Source: Capsicum annuum (taxonomy: Eukaryota > Streptophyta > Magnoliopsida > Solanales > Solanaceae). Taken from it: a DNA stretch of 64,000 nt. The stretch is from contig NC_061118.1 in assembly GCF_002878395.1 (NCBI RefSeq), positions 129,133,996-129,197,995 of the forward strand. The letters are read 5' to 3'. Under the pieces are notes generated by a model. That model was not told where the DNA came from, did no database searches, and was given only the letters and a program-made list of their open reading frames with translations. Shown one piece after another: positions 34,180 through 46,470 of the stretch (position 1 is its first letter; each line of letters opens with the position of its first letter). Both the position numbers and the translations under genes were made by a program.

Positions 34180-34750
34180 TAGATTGACTCAGAATAAAGT
34201 CAAATTACATTGGTTCAATTCTTGCGAGAAGCGTTTTTAGGAGTTGAAGACTCAACTCACTTTCACTCTAGTTTTGACCCTTTAAAAGGGTTTTATAGTT
34301 TATTGTGATGGTTCTGGAGTTGGTCTTGGTTGAGTATTAATGCAACAAGTCAATTTTACAGCGTATGCCTCTAGACAACTCAAACCTAATGAGGAGAACT
34401 ACCCGACTCATGATCTTGAGTTGGCAGCAGTTGTCTTTGCCTTAAATATTTATAGGCATTATCTTTATGGGGTCCATGTTAATGTGTTTATTGATCACAA
34501 GAGTTTCCAGTATGTTCACCCAAAGAGACCTAAATCTCAATCAGAGAAGGTGGTTAGAATTATTGACAGACTATGATAAGAGTTTGTTGTATCACCTGGG
34601 AAAGATGAATATTGTGGTTGATGCATGTAGTAGATTATGTATGGAGTGTGTTGCTCATATGGACGATAATAAGAAAGAGTTTGTCTGTGAGGTTCAACAA
34701 CTTGCTAGATTGGGTTTTTGGTTGGTGGATTCGACTGAAAGGTAGGGTAT
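34180..34750 (+). pseudogene. RNase H remnant (element 5)
   Basis: FIVYCDGSGVGLG near 34300 holds the first catalytic Asp. [39 protein letters not shown] and [11 protein letters not shown] follow (34340-34530). A frameshift near 34540 leads into [20 protein letters not shown] and ACSRLCMECVAHMDD (34540-34665). These are the usual RNase H and tether blocks of gypsy pol. The domain is better kept than its neighbours but split over two frames. Confidence 0.78.
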
Positions 34751-34849
34751 GGGTTTGTAATATTCCTTGGTTTTTAAGTAAAATAGAAGAAAGACAAATA
34801 TCCAATATTGGTTAAGTTGAAAGAAGCAGTTCGGGATCAGAAGGTTACG

Positions 34850-35520
34850 GTTTTTTAGCAGAAGAGCATGGTTTGTGATATTCTATTCACCAAGGAGCCA
34901 CTAAGATGTACCATGATTTGTGGGAAGTCTATTGGTGGAATTGTATGAAGAAGAAAATTACAGAATTCGTGGCTAGGTGTCCAAATTTAACACGTTAAGG
35001 CTGAGCACCAAAGGCCTAGTGGCACAATTAAGAATTCAGTATCCCTACTTGGAAGTGGAAAGTGGTGAATATGGACTTTGTTATAGTGTTACCTCTTATG
35101 CATCGCCAGCATGATTCTATTTGGGTTACTGTGGATAGAATGACCAAGTCAGCCTATTTCTTTCCAGTCTATAGTTCATATTCTGCTGAGGATTATGCTA
35201 GCTCTATGTTAGAGAGTTGGTAAAGTTACATGGAGTATCGTTGACCACATTTGAAATAGCGATACTCAATTAAGCTCTTATTTTTAAAAGGCTTTACATA
35301 AAGCTATTGGTACCTAAGTTAATCACGGTATGACTTTTCACCCCAGATAAATGTTAAGTAGAGAGGACCATTTAGACCTTAGAGGACATGTTGTGGGCTA
35401 GTGTTAATAATTTCAAGGGTAGTTGGGAAGATCACTTGCCTTTGATTGAGTTTACCCATAATAACAACTCTCTCTCTAGTATTCAGATGGCTTCATTTGA
35501 GGCTCTTTATGGTAGGAGGT
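34850..35520 (+). pseudogene. Integrase remnant, cut by element 6
   Basis: Zinc-binding part near 34890-34990: HQGATKMYHDLWEVYWW, then ARCPN followed by Leu where the last Cys should be. Core near 35065-35160: VNMDFVIVLP and WVTVDRMTKSAYFFPV. The second Asp region near 35250 is frameshifted. LPLIEFTHNNNSLSSIQM and SFEALYGRR precede the break at 35520, where the LTR of element 6 starts. The C-terminal part is absent. Confidence 0.78.
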
Positions 35521-37119
35521 TGATGCACCGTGGAAACATAACTCTTTTGATGCTTAAAACAAACAATTTATTCTTGAATTTAGGTTGTTTGGGTAGATAT
35601 AAGGTGGTTTTATGCTTGTTGCAGGTGAAATAGGTAAATAAAAGTCTTGGAAGGAAATTTGAAGAAAAACCGCTGAAAAAGAAGAAGTTTAGTGATAATA
35701 AATATCATCATACCAGTTGTCAACACATCATATGACTTCTATGGTTTAATCAAAAGACAATAGTTACAAAATACACGATGAAAATTTAAGTAAAGAAAAG
35801 ATATGAATGGAGTATGCGAGTCGTAAGATGAGGATATGGTTTGTGTCAAGTAACCGTAAAGAGAATAGAACCTCAGGTTGCCATTATAAGTTGAAGTCAC
35901 AGAATAAGTTAAGTCGGAATTTTGAGTATGACTCATACTATCCAATCATAAGCTGATCATTGTCTAGAGCAATGAAAGATCAAGTATCAGGTAGTAACGA
36001 GTGAAGACCTCGAGTTGTATGGTAAAGATACGACTCATGAGGATAAGTCTTAACAAGGATAGAAAGTTAAATCCCTGAAAGATCAAACATAAGAGACCAT
36101 ACAAAGGGAACTATACGACTCGTAATAACACCCTACTACTGGAGGAAGTGAGTCATACCTTGTGCCGACTTACTTTTCCTATTCCATTTTAATTGGGATT
36201 TCTGGATTGTTTTGAGATACTATAAATACCCTAGAGTTAAACTTTTATTAATTTACGTTCCTTAACATTATTTTACATACTCTTACAACACTTTACATTA
36301 TTCTTGATCTTTTTGGGTTATTATTCAATTGAAGGCTTTGGATAATTTTCTTTTTATTCTTGTTGAATTAATTACATGAATTCTTTATTGATTTTCATGG
36401 ATTATTGCATGAATATGAGCAACTAATTTCCATGACTAAGGTTGTGGGAACACTGGTGAATTAGCTACATAAAGGAAGTGGGAGATTCATATATTCAAAC
36501 AAAACAACATGTATCTTATTCTTCTTCTCATTAATTGACCTCAAAGCTACTGCAAATATGTGAGGATTGCCTGGATTTGATAACATCCTCACAGGGGAGT
36601 TTGAGATTAGAAAAAAAAGATTAAGACAATAATTTGAGATTCACATCCATTTTATTATTCCATCATCTGATCTAATCAACTTGAGACTCAAAAGGTGAAA
36701 GTTGAACTGAAGCCATAGATAAGGAGCAATAAGGTGATGCCGTAAGACTCACCAGGTAGAGGGTGAGATTTATCAACACATTTATAAGACGGCTGATAAT
36801 ACATAGCTTTTAAACTTTACATACAGAGCAGTAGTATATGTGTGATGAACATAAGAAATTTAAGGATTTAAAAAGCCAGGGGGAACACAGTCCTATTGTT
36901 TTCCTTCTATTGTTTACAACCTTGAAAGAATTCAATTTCGATTACTACTTACGATTGATTTTAAATCCCCCATTTAATTTTCAGCACTGCTTGTGGATTT
37001 TTGCATGTTAAGCAACTATTCAACATTTTCCCTAAGGGATCAACCCCAACCTAGTTGGATTTCTATATTTGGTATCGACTGCAACATACTTTTTTGGAGG
37101 TTCGTTTTGGGAAACATCA
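35521..37119 (+). repeat. 5' LTR of element 6
   Basis: It starts TGATGCACCG and ends ..aacatca; the start could be 2-3 bases further left. The first 610 bp align with 48021-48625 (shared 'aatttattcttgaattta' and 'tgaaataggtaaataaaag'). It contains several tacgactc(a/g)t motifs around 35820-36180. No coding sequence. Confidence 0.78.
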
Positions 37120-37124
37120 AATTT

Positions 37125-37142
37125 TGGTGTTGTTGCCAGGGA
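37125..37142 (+). promoter_or_regulatory. Primer binding site, tRNA-Asp type (element 6)
   Basis: TGGTGTTGTTGCCAGGGA resembles the tRNA-Asp-type site of Athila elements (TGGCGNCGTTGCCGGGGA), with G/C positions decayed to T/A. It lies five bases after the LTR end. This separates element 6 from the Met-type elements nearby. Confidence 0.75.
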
Positions 37143-37220
37143 ATATGGTTTGAGTAATTAATTGAATTGGTGAATTTTACGGGTTTTATTTTCTAATTTT
37201 GATTTATCATAGGCTTGTGT

Positions 37221-38920
37221 ATGTCAAAAACTAGGAGAAGAGGCAATCCTTTACTCCCTGTGAATCGAAAGCCTGAAAGAATTCTTCAAACACTAAGAAG
37301 GATGTCAGGATAAGTTCAGGATGGTGTTCCTAATAGTTTCAAAATTCTCCCTCTATTGATCTAAATACTGCACTTCCGCATGCTCTAGGTGATCCACATA
37401 ATGTTGCGGATAGACAACCAAAGCATCTCTTAGCGGAAGAAGAATCTATATTGGTGGAAGAAAGACTATCCAGGCCGCAACAAGTGTCTAAGAATCGAGA
37501 TAGAGTTCAGAGAGGCATAACTCCATTGATCCCTACATATCAGCACTAACACCTATATGATAAAGAAGAGGATATGGGTTATGTTAAACCGACTTAGACA
37601 ATAATTATTATTTTTCATACTCTACCAACCAATGTTATGTTTGACATTACTGTCGCTATGATCCAATTATTAAACTTAAATAGTGTATTTTTGGGATTAA
37701 TAAATGATGATTCAAACATGTATTTGGCTAACGTTTTTAGGATTTGCATGTCATATACGATTCTGGGAGTAAACTAAGAAGATTTGAGATTGAGGTTGTG
37801 CCTATTTTTCCTGACTGGGAAGAATCACTATGGTTAGTGGAGCTTCTAAGAGGTTCAATCATAACTTGGTATGAGTTGTGGAGACAGTTTCTGTGATTAG
37901 GGTTTTCCCTCCTGAAGAATGCCATAGTTAAAAAATGAAATATATAATTTAGACAGTTACCTTTAGAGTCCGTGTATGAGGCATGGTTTTGATTCAAGAA
38001 AAAGCTGAGCATGGTACCTAATCACAAAATCACGGGGTCCAACTTGATAAAAATCATCTACAGATTACTGAATATCAGTTCTAAAGCAATGGTACACTTA
38101 TTCTTTGGAGGTGTATTTATGCATCTTTGGTGGGATACTGTGCAGGATATTCTTGATGATATTTCGGCCAAAAATAGAAGCTGGCATACTAGAGATGCTG
38201 AGCATGGCACAGGTACATATTTTATTGAAACAACTAATGATTATACAGCTAGTCATGATTTGGTAGCAGAAGAGGTTACACGAATTTGACAGATATTGGG
38301 TTACTTACAAAACAATTCACAACAATAAGTGCTGAGAAAGTGAATGTAGTTTTGGCACCAGGATCTACTTCTAGGATTGTTGAGAGAAAATTTGAACAGG
38401 AAGAAAAGTATCTTCATCGTCAGTTTGAATATTTTCAAGCCCAAGGGAAAGATAATCAATGATGGAATTAATACACTGAAAGATACAGTGATAAAAGTAG
38501 AGAGAGATGGTATTTGGTGGCATAAAGATAATTATAAGGAGAATAGTGACATGTACATTCCGCAAGGAGATGATAATTTAGAATCCATAATGGAGGAACT
38601 TTTATCAAAACTTGTCAAAGGACACAGAAGTCAAGAAAGTTGTCTTAAAGAGATTAAGGCAAATCTATTAGGGCTAAATCAAAAAGTTGAGTGACATGAT
38701 ACCGTAATAAAATAGTTGAAGCAGCAATTTGGTTAGATGTCAGCCACAGTCAATCAAAGGTATCCTGGAACTCTCCCTAGTAACACAGTGGTAAATACAA
38801 AGAATGATATTCACTTCCATGCCATTACCACTCGGAGTTGTAAAACCACCACATATCTGCATGTACCTACTGTTGATGAATAAAAGAATAATGATTATTC
38901 TATTAATGTGGAGAGTAGTA
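37221..38920 (+). pseudogene. Gag remnant, Athila type (element 6)
   Basis: The likely start is ATG 37221 (MSKTRRRGNPLLPV). The capsid-type domain near 37740-38290 contains FPDWEESLWLVELLRGS, ITWYELWRQF, LESVYEAWF and, in the open stretch 38011-38289, LLNISSKAMVHLFFGG and VQDILDDISAKNRSW. A Lys/Glu-rich, probably helical segment (38377-38694) follows. Then come QQFGQMSATVNQRYPGTLPS and HFHAITTRS near 38715-38840, a block typical of this gag family. Several stops separate the pieces. No zinc knuckle was recognised. Confidence 0.75.
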
Positions 38921-38989
38921 GAAAGCAAGACAAAGGGACACAGTCTAGGTTCATGTTTTAAAGTCCATATTGATACCTAGCATTCCTTT

Positions 38990-39600
38990 TCCTCAAAGGC
39001 TGAGAAAGAAGCTAGAAGAGGGAAAGTATCAAAAATTTTATCTTTGTGAAAGAAGAAACCAGTCAACATTCCATTTGTAGAGGCATTAGAGAAAATGCCA
39101 AGATATGTAAAATTCATAAAGGATCTAATCATCAAGAAGATGTTAGTCAGTTATGAGCTAGTTGACAATATTCATCACTACAACATTGTGGCTAATAGAT
39201 CATTGATAGAGAAGAAGGAAAAGGTTTGTGCTTTCACCATTTCTTGCACCATTGGATCTTTCAATTTCACTTAGACATAATGTGATTTAGGTTTATCAAC
39301 CTCATGACATTAGCATCATTTAAGATGTTTTGGTTGGGAGTTCCCACACCGACCACAATGAGACTAGTGATGGCAGATAGAATGGTGAAAAAGCTAGTTG
39401 GTATTCTATATGTTGTATTAGTGAAGGTGGCTTTTTTAATCTTTCCTGAAAATTTTGTAATATTAAACTCTGAAGTGGACTTTCAAGTCCTAATTATCCT
39501 AGGAAGACCGTTCTTGGCTACAGGAAGTGTGTTGATTAATTTGGAGCTAGGACACCTAATGTTAAGACTCAATGATGAATAGGTAATATTAAATGTATGA
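38990..39600 (+). pseudogene. Aspartic protease remnant, Athila type (element 6)
   Basis: EALEKMPRYVKFIKDLI near 39080 and CAFTISCTIGSFNF near 39230 are the lead-in blocks. The D-x-G region lies near 39290 (CDLGLS followed by a stop and frameshift). The 92-codon stretch 39304-39582 continues with MRLVMADRMVKKLVGILY, FLIFPENFVI, VLIILGRPFLATGSVLI and HLMLRLNDE. This matches the retroviral-type protease of Athila elements. A shift separates the active site from the second half. Confidence 0.78.
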
Positions 39601-39606
39601 AAATCC

Positions 39607-40990
39607 ATGAGGCAGATAGATGATTTAAGAGTTATATCCATGATTGATATGTATGATAAGAAGATAGATTCATTCTATGATGTTGATTTAGTGACTATTT
39701 GGGATGATTCTTCTGATGCTATTCCGATTGAGGAAAGGCTTGGTGTTGAAAGTTTGGCTTTCTTAATCATGAACTTAGAAAGTGATGATATTAATAATAG
39801 TAATAAGATGGTATGTGAACTCTATGGGAGTGGTTCTCATACTTATGCACCAAAGAAGCTTGATTTGGATTTGAAAAATAGAACCAGGTGCTCGCCCATC
39901 TATTAAGGAGCCACCCGTCTTAGAGTTTAAGGCCCTTCCTTCATATTTGCGATATGCATTTTTGGGCCAATAATACTTTGTCGGTAATCATTGTGGCTAA
40001 CTTGATTGAGACAAAAGTGGAAGCTTTATTATCAGTTATACAAAAATTCTAGTGGGCTATTGGTTAGTCCATTATAGATATTGTTGGTATTCTGCCTAGT
40101 CTTTGTACTCATAAGATCAAACTTAAATTTGATTGTGTTCTAAGTATAGAAAAACAATATCAACTCAGTCTCCCTATACAAGAGGTGGTGAAAAAAGAAA
40201 TAATTAAGTAGCTTAATGCTAGTATAGTATATCCTATTACTGATAGCAAGTTAGTCAATCCCGTACAATGTATTTTAAGGAAATGCGGTATGACTGTTGT
40301 GCCTAGTGAGAAGAATGAGCTTCTTCTAATGAGGCCAGTCATAGGATGGAGAGTATGTATGCATTATACAAAATTGAATGCATGGACTCAAAAGGACTAT
40401 TTTCCCATGCCAATCATGGACCAGATGCTAAATAGACTTGCGGGTAGAGGATGATACTATTTTTAGGATGTGTGCTAAGGCTACAACCAAATCACTATTG
40501 CACCTGAGGACCAAGAAAAAACAATTTTCACTTATCCTTATAGGACCTTTGCATTCAGCATATGCCATTTGGCTTTTGTAACACCAACCAAATTTCAAAG
40601 ATGTATTATGTCAATTTTCTCTGAAATGGTAGAAAACACCATAAAAGTAGTTATGGATGATTCTTAGTCGTTAGTGATTCTTTTGATGACTGCATAGTTC
40701 ACTTGGCAAATTCTCTTAGAAGGTGTGAAGAATGCAACTTGGTACTTAATTGGGAAAAGTACAATTTTATGGTAAAAGAAGCTATTATGCTTTGGAACAA
40801 GATTTTGAAAAGGGTTATATAGGTAGATAGATCGAAGATTGAATCAATTGAGAAATTACCTTCACTAATTTTTGTGAAGGGTGTTTGAAGCTTTTTGCGA
40901 CATGTTGGGTTGTATAGGCGATTCATTAAGTATTTCTCTTAGATTTCAAACCCTCTTTGTCGAATTCTTGAGAAAGAGGTGAAATTTGAT
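39607..40990 (+). pseudogene. Reverse transcriptase remnant with linker (element 6)
   Basis: A 99-codon acidic linker (39607-39906) precedes RT. RT begins with PPVLEFKALPSYLRYAFLG near 39910-39965. YPITDSKLVNPVQC near 40230, VPSEKNELLLMRPVIGWRVC near 40300-40355 and PMPIMDQMLNRLAG near 40410 follow, all characteristic of Athila RT. The catalytic motif near 40650 reads VVMDDS, so both Asp remain. LNWEKYNFMVKEAIM and RHVGLYRRFIKYFS close the domain. Stops and shifts occur throughout. A 37-base stretch near 41040 already belongs to the tether with RNase H. Confidence 0.8.
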
Positions 40991-41029
40991 TTTACTGAAG
41001 CATGCTTGTAGGCTTTTGAATGTTTGAAA

Positions 41030-41640
41030 GAAAAGTTAATGACTGCTACTATTATTGTATCCCAGATCTGTACTTGTAATTTTAGATTATGTGCGAGGCA
41101 AGTGGATTAGCATTAAGTGTTGTACTATTCCAACAAAAAGAAAAGATTCTCCATCCCATCTACTATGCTAGCAATGTACTAAACCCTTCTCAAAATAACT
41201 ACACCGTCACTGTACAAGAGTTGTTGGCAGTGGTTTTTGCTTTTTAGAAGTTTAGGTCTTATTTGATTAGGACATTGTTGATTGTTCACAATGATCATGC
41301 AGCATTATGGTACTTAATGGAAAAAAAAGATGGAAAGCCTTGACTGATTAGGTGGGTTCTATTTCTTTAAGAATTTGATTTTGAGTTCAAGGATAGAAAA
41401 GGCACTAAAAATTAAGTTGCGGATCATTTGTCTAAACTTGAGGAGGAAGCTATGCAGAATGTTGAAGATAGGCTTGAGATTGATGACATTTTTCCTGATA
41501 AGCTGATATTAGAAGGTTCCCAGTATCTAATTTCATGTATTGCTGACTATGCAAATTATGTAGAAAGTGATCGAGTCGTAGAAGATCTTTCCTTTCAGCA
41601 AAGAAAGAAGTTTATGCATGAGGTAAGGAAATTTTTCTAG
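41030..41640 (+). pseudogene. RNase H remnant (element 6)
   Basis: CEASGLALSVVLFQQKEKIL near 41093 (the first Asp replaced by Glu), HPIYYASNVLNPSQNNYT and VQELLAVVFAF follow. LIVHNDHAALWYLMEKKDGK gives the block around the third Asp. FEFKDRKGTKN, then VADHLSKLEEEAMQN, leads into the 70-codon stretch 41428-41640. This is the standard RNase H to integrase transition. Three or more stops interrupt it. Confidence 0.77.
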
Positions 41641-42820
41641 GAGAGCCTTATTTATTCAGAATTTATGAAAATGGGATTATTTGTAGATGTATAGCTGAGG
41701 TAGAGACGATTACCATACTTGATGCTTGTTACTCTTCGCCAGTTGGGGGTTATCATGGAGGAACCCACACAGCCTACATAATCTTATATTGTGGGTACTA
41801 TTGGCAAACAATTTACAAAGATGCACATGATTTTGCTTTATCTTGTGATTAATGTCAATGCCAAGTTAACATCTATAGATGCCATAGACTTCTTGTGACA
41901 CCTATTTTAGAATTGAATTATTTGATGTATAGGGTATAGATTTCATGGCTCCTTTATTGAGTTCATTTGGCATAACGTATATTCTTCTCATTATGAATTG
42001 TGTCTCTAAATGGGTGGAAGTGGTTGTGCACCACAATAATAAAACACTTAGTGTCATTGCATTATTGATAAAGCACATATTTTCTTAATTTGGCATGCCA
42101 CATTCTACCATTAGTTACATTCAGTCACATTTGTGTAATCATCTATTCAAGAGTGTGATTAAGAAGTATGAAGTAAATCACAAAGTGGAAACACCTTATC
42201 ATCCTCAGACTAGTGGATAGGTTGAAGTGTCCAACAGATAAATCAAGTCCATCTTGGTGAAGACAGTGAATGCCAATAAGACTGATTGGTCATGAAAGTT
42301 AGATGATGCATTATGGGATTACCGAAAAATTTTCAAGACCCCCATTGGTGCTTCTCCTTATAAGCTGGTTTATGGGAAGGCTTGACACTTGCCTATTTAA
42401 AATGAACATAAAACACTACAGGTATTGAAAAAGATAAATTTTGCGTGGAAAGATGCAACCAATTCAAGGATGAACAACATGAATGAGAAGGATTAATTCT
42501 GACTCCAGCTATATAAAAGTTCTGCACTTTACAAAAATAGATAAAACTGTATCATGATCATAAGATTGAGAAAAAGATCTTCAAAAAAGGTGATCAGGTA
42601 TTGCTTTGTAACTCTAGGCATCATTTATTTCTAGGTAAGTTGAAGTCTAGGTGGTATGGTCCATTAACGGTGACAAGAGTTTATCCATATAGTGCTTCGG
42701 AATTGAAAATGATGGCAAATCCCTTTTCAAGGTGAATGGTAAAATAGTAAAGCATTATATGGATAACACTAAGGAAATTAATGTGATTTTTGACTTAGAC
42801 CTTAGTAAAATTTGAGTAAC
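41641..42820 (+). pseudogene. Integrase remnant (element 6)
   Basis: The zinc-binding part near 41690-41870 is degraded (GGYHGGTHTAYIILYCGYYW in one frame, then SCD in place of the last Cys pair). Core: GIDFMAPLLSSFGITYILL near 41935 and SKWVEVVVHHNNKT near 42007. The second Asp region 'SDxGxHF' near 42110 reads SYIQSHL, so that Asp is lost. Then TPYHPQTSG-stop-VEVSN near 42190-42230 (Gln as TAG at 42218-42220), YRKIFKTPIGASPYKLVYG, and a C-terminal block with QVLLCNSRHHLFLGKLKSRW near 42600. It is inactive. Confidence 0.75.
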
Positions 42821-44289
42821 CAAGTTAATTATGTCATGCTGTGACATTAAATCCACTGTTGCAAGAGAGAAATCCATGATTCTAGTTGGTGAAATCTCAG
42901 TATCGAACTTAGCCCCATCATTCCACGACGGTAAATCAAGCATTGTATGAGAGGCAACCCATGTTCTTGTACTTAAACATTCATAGGGTAATATATGTTT
43001 TTAGTATACCAGATTGAAAACTGCAAAAAAGACCCAGATATTCGAAGAATTTAAGTCATACAGACTTTTCACGAGTCATACCTTAAGGTAACAACTTATA
43101 AGCAAGAGTCATAAGGACCTGGGAGTTGATTCAGATCCAGGTAAAAGTTTTTGGAGTCATTACGACTCTCAGAATGAGTCATAACCTCCAGGTATGACTC
43201 ATTACACTTAGTCATATCATCTCCAAAACTATGTAGTAAGTCACTAGTATTTACGAGGGTGGAACAAACCCATAAGCATTGGTTGCGAGTTGTACACTTG
43301 AATTGTAACAAAGCTTACCAAGTCGAGGGTCACGGGTCAAACAGGCCCAATCCACTGGTTTTAAACAAACTAGGGCACCCATTTCAGGTATCGGACACTT
43401 CAAACATCGAGCCACCTTCATTAATTCTGATTTTGAAGCTCTAAACACATGATTTCACTTCAAAACACACACAAACAAGTTTGTTTTACTCGCATTGCAC
43501 GAATTTCACTTGAAATTTTTGAAGAAAAGTGATAACTTCAAGAAACATAAATTTTCGCCAACTCAAGTAAGTATTTGAAATTAAATTCTATATTTTTTGA
43601 GTTAAAATTGAAAATGAGTGAGATTTTAGAATTGCTTTGAGTTGAATATAATATTTAAGGAACATGTGAACTTAATTCTTAGAAATGGAGTTGGAAATTG
43701 GATAGGAGAATGACTTGTAATTTTTTTATTGAATATGTGTGTTTTCGAACTGATATAGGGTGGAAATATTATACAATGGAAGGGTAAATTAGGGATTATG
43801 AGTTATAATTAACTCATAAGTTAAATATTTGTGTTGCAGTGGATACGAGACTCCTTACAAATAGTACCTATAAGTAACGAGTTATGACCAGACTCATCAC
43901 CACTGATAACATAAATATTTAACTGGGTGTGGGTTCTGACCTAGGTATGACTTGCCTATGTGAGTCTTATCCAACCCTTATGACTTGTAAACACAAGTTG
44001 TACTAGCTTGGGAAGATATCACATATTAGAGTATAGTTTCTTGTATGCTTAAGATTGTTGGTAACGAGTCATAACTTGTCCTTACGACTTGTTAGGAGGA
44101 CTCTTTAGTGAACCATTGATCATTTATATACACACTATTTATTATACCACTCAGCCATACGATTTGTATCTAGCTCATACAACTCTTACTTCTCAGTCGT
44201 AACATGAACAAAACTTGCACATTGATACTTACTTTCTTTGTTTTTCTTTCCTTTCCTTAGTATTTAATAATAAGGGTATGCTCTGAGGT
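42821..44289. other. Spacer of element 6, no gene
   Basis: No domain is recognisable on either strand. The open frames at 43096-43448 on both strands overlap each other and lack family features. The stretch carries many gagtcata or gactcgta-like motifs, for example 43071-43080 and around 43860-44215, of the same kind as in the LTRs of this and other elements. Confidence 0.6.
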
Positions 44290-44292
44290 ACT

Positions 44293-46470
44293 ATGGCTCC
44301 TAAAGGCGAATCCTAAAAGAAGAATACCTAGAAGAATCCGTCTCCAAAGTCTAATTACTATTTGATTGATGAGGAGGCAAGTGACTCTAGTAGGATGTTG
44401 TGTAGTTCCCCATGAAAAAGAAAATGTCCCCAAGGGAAAAAATCCTCAGGGAAAGACAGTAGCCACTCTAGAGGAGACACCTTCATGGGGACAAAGAATG
44501 AAGAACCCAAGTACCTCCCCTCCACACTCACCATTATCTTATGAGGATGATAAGGATGATGAAAATAAACAATTGAATGGTGATGTACGGAAAATGGAAA
44601 ATATTGAATCAAGCTTAGAATCAAGCTCACAGTCTAAAAATACAAGAAAGGAATAAATCGATATAACTCCCATTGATATATAGGACCCAATGTTAGACAT
44701 TACACCTGCTTCGGTGTCTATCATTGAATGGTGGGGGTACCCTTGTATAAAGGAGTTTTGCAATGTTGGTTTGAGCGGACTCCCTAATGAAACAATAAAA
44801 AGAAGTCTTCATCCGGAGGAGTTTGAACAACATAGGGATGTTCAAATTTCCCAAATATGAGGCAAGATTCAAGTATTATGGCTTCGAGAGGATGACTATA
44901 ATGCCGGGTAAATAGAGTTCAATATTAGTAAGGGAGTTTTACATGGCCCATAAGGTTAAGTTGAAGAGGCAGTATCCGTAGGGTAACTTATGGAGAGGTG
45001 GTGATCCCATTACCTGAATGACCATTCGGGGAGCACGAGTGAGCATCTCCTACATACTATTTCACGATTCTTGAATGGACTAAACTTCCAGCCACAAGTA
45101 AACACAGGGGAAATAGATTACCGCATTGATAAAATACAGAAAATTACTAGGTAGTATCTGGGGTTATAAGATAAAATGAGGCACGTCGAGTGGATTGCGA
45201 GTCTAATTGCTCTGAATGGGGAAGAAGCTGGTTAGGTAGTAGGTGTCCTAGTGGTGACTTCAAAGAAAATTAACATATATTGAATTTTGAGGCTAAATCA
45301 TAGTGGAAACTGGCTCGATGGAGATTGTGTCCCACTATTGGGGACAATATGCTCATCCAGTGCATGTTGCATTGATAGCACGTTTGATCGTTGGGTACGA
45401 GTTTGATGTGGGCAAGTTTTTAGCCCGAGAGATTTGAGATAGAGCCGTGGGTGGAGAAAAGTTACTTCTAGTTTATCCGTGCATGATTACTTGGATATTT
45501 TTAGATGTGGGAGTGTATGAACTCCCATGGATTGATCAGCTCATTGATCCTAAAAACGTACAAATGTAGGGTTTATCAGAGATGCAACAAACCAATGGCT
45601 AGACTAAAGAGGAGAGAAGTTGAGCTATTTGCTAAGATATATATAGTCTAGGATATACATACCAAGGTTATTGATACTAATACCACCACAAGTAGAGGTA
45701 TTCAAACTGAGCCACAAACTTCAAATGCAGTGGTTATATCTAGTGCCCCTCATTCGTTATAGTCCGTACCACCTCCACCCACCATTATGACAGTGATGCC
45801 ACATGGCTTGATAGTGATCTCACAGACCATTGGGATAAGTCGATGAAGATATTATCCATGTTTGAAACAAAAGTACGATATATGAAAGGGGGTATAAAGC
45901 CTTGGGTTGACACTAAGCTATAAGACGAAGATAGATGGGTGTAGGGTATACTTGATGCATTTGAGCAACAAATGATTCATCATATGGGAAGCCGCTAAAC
46001 CCCAGATATTTTTTGGTAAAAGCAAAGGCAGCAAAAATTAAAAAAATGTTAAATAAGCTTTACGATATTCCCTTTTCCTAGAACTAGTAAGTACGGAGGT
46101 AGATCTCGAAATTCAAGTTGATAACATCTAGGCTATTATGGAACTCTAAGAATTAAGAAGAGAAATAAAGAAGAGAAAGCAACAGAGTATAAAAAAAGAT
46201 GCATTGAAGAAGGTAAAAAAGGATAGCCTATAGAGTGAGAGATACCGTTATGTGAGGGTCGAAGAGATGAAAGTTGGTGCCAGTAGCTTAAAATTGGCGA
46301 GTATTGATGTTGAGAAAGGTGGAGGTATAGACCCACTAATTGATGTACCAATGACCACACCAGCCATAACTGGTGCCACTACTGTGGAGGCAGACCCGAC
46401 AACTAATGGGACTTTTGTTGAAGATGGTAGGACACGATTTAAGGACCTACATTATGTTATGGAATGATAT
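44293..46470 (+). pseudogene. Third coding region of element 6, plant-transposon-protein type
   Basis: It starts MAPKGES at 44293, then passes through a frameshift into the Ser/Pro/Glu/Lys-rich open stretch 44366-44656. A conserved block follows near 44850-44960: ARFKYYGFERMTIMPGK and LVREFYMAHKVKLKRQYP. Later blocks are GNLWRGGDPIT near 44980, ALIARLIVGYEFDVGKFLAR near 45370, and YELPWIDQLIDPKNVQM near 45510. The tail (46136-46460) is Lys/Glu-rich. These blocks resemble a domain often labelled 'putative plant transposon protein' in Solanaceae proteins (from memory, unchecked). It sits where Athila elements carry an env-like ORF. I see no clear membrane segment. Its function is unknown. Confidence 0.6.

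Larger units (their letters stand above)
27287..35520 (+). mobile_element. Element 5: gypsy element, 3' end missing
   Basis: Order on the plus strand: 5' LTR (27287-29075 and 31256-31417, split by a reversed solo LTR), Met-type primer site, gag, protease, RT, RNase H, integrase. It inserted in the right LTR of element 3. Element 6 entered its integrase at 35521. The rest of integrase, the 3' LTR and the remaining part of element 3 are not found right of element 6, so they were lost by deletion. It is the same family as element 9 by gag and pol similarity. Confidence 0.78.

Noticed and set aside
37600..37700. A separate insertion between the LTR and gag of element 6
   Set aside because: The sequence is diverged, but the flanking gag blocks are in the right order and spacing and no LTR or target duplication is visible.
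44358..44763. Minus-strand frames at 44358-44630 and 44539-44763
   Set aside because: They are antisense to the Ser/Pro/Glu-rich stretch of the third coding region of element 6, which fits the element much better.
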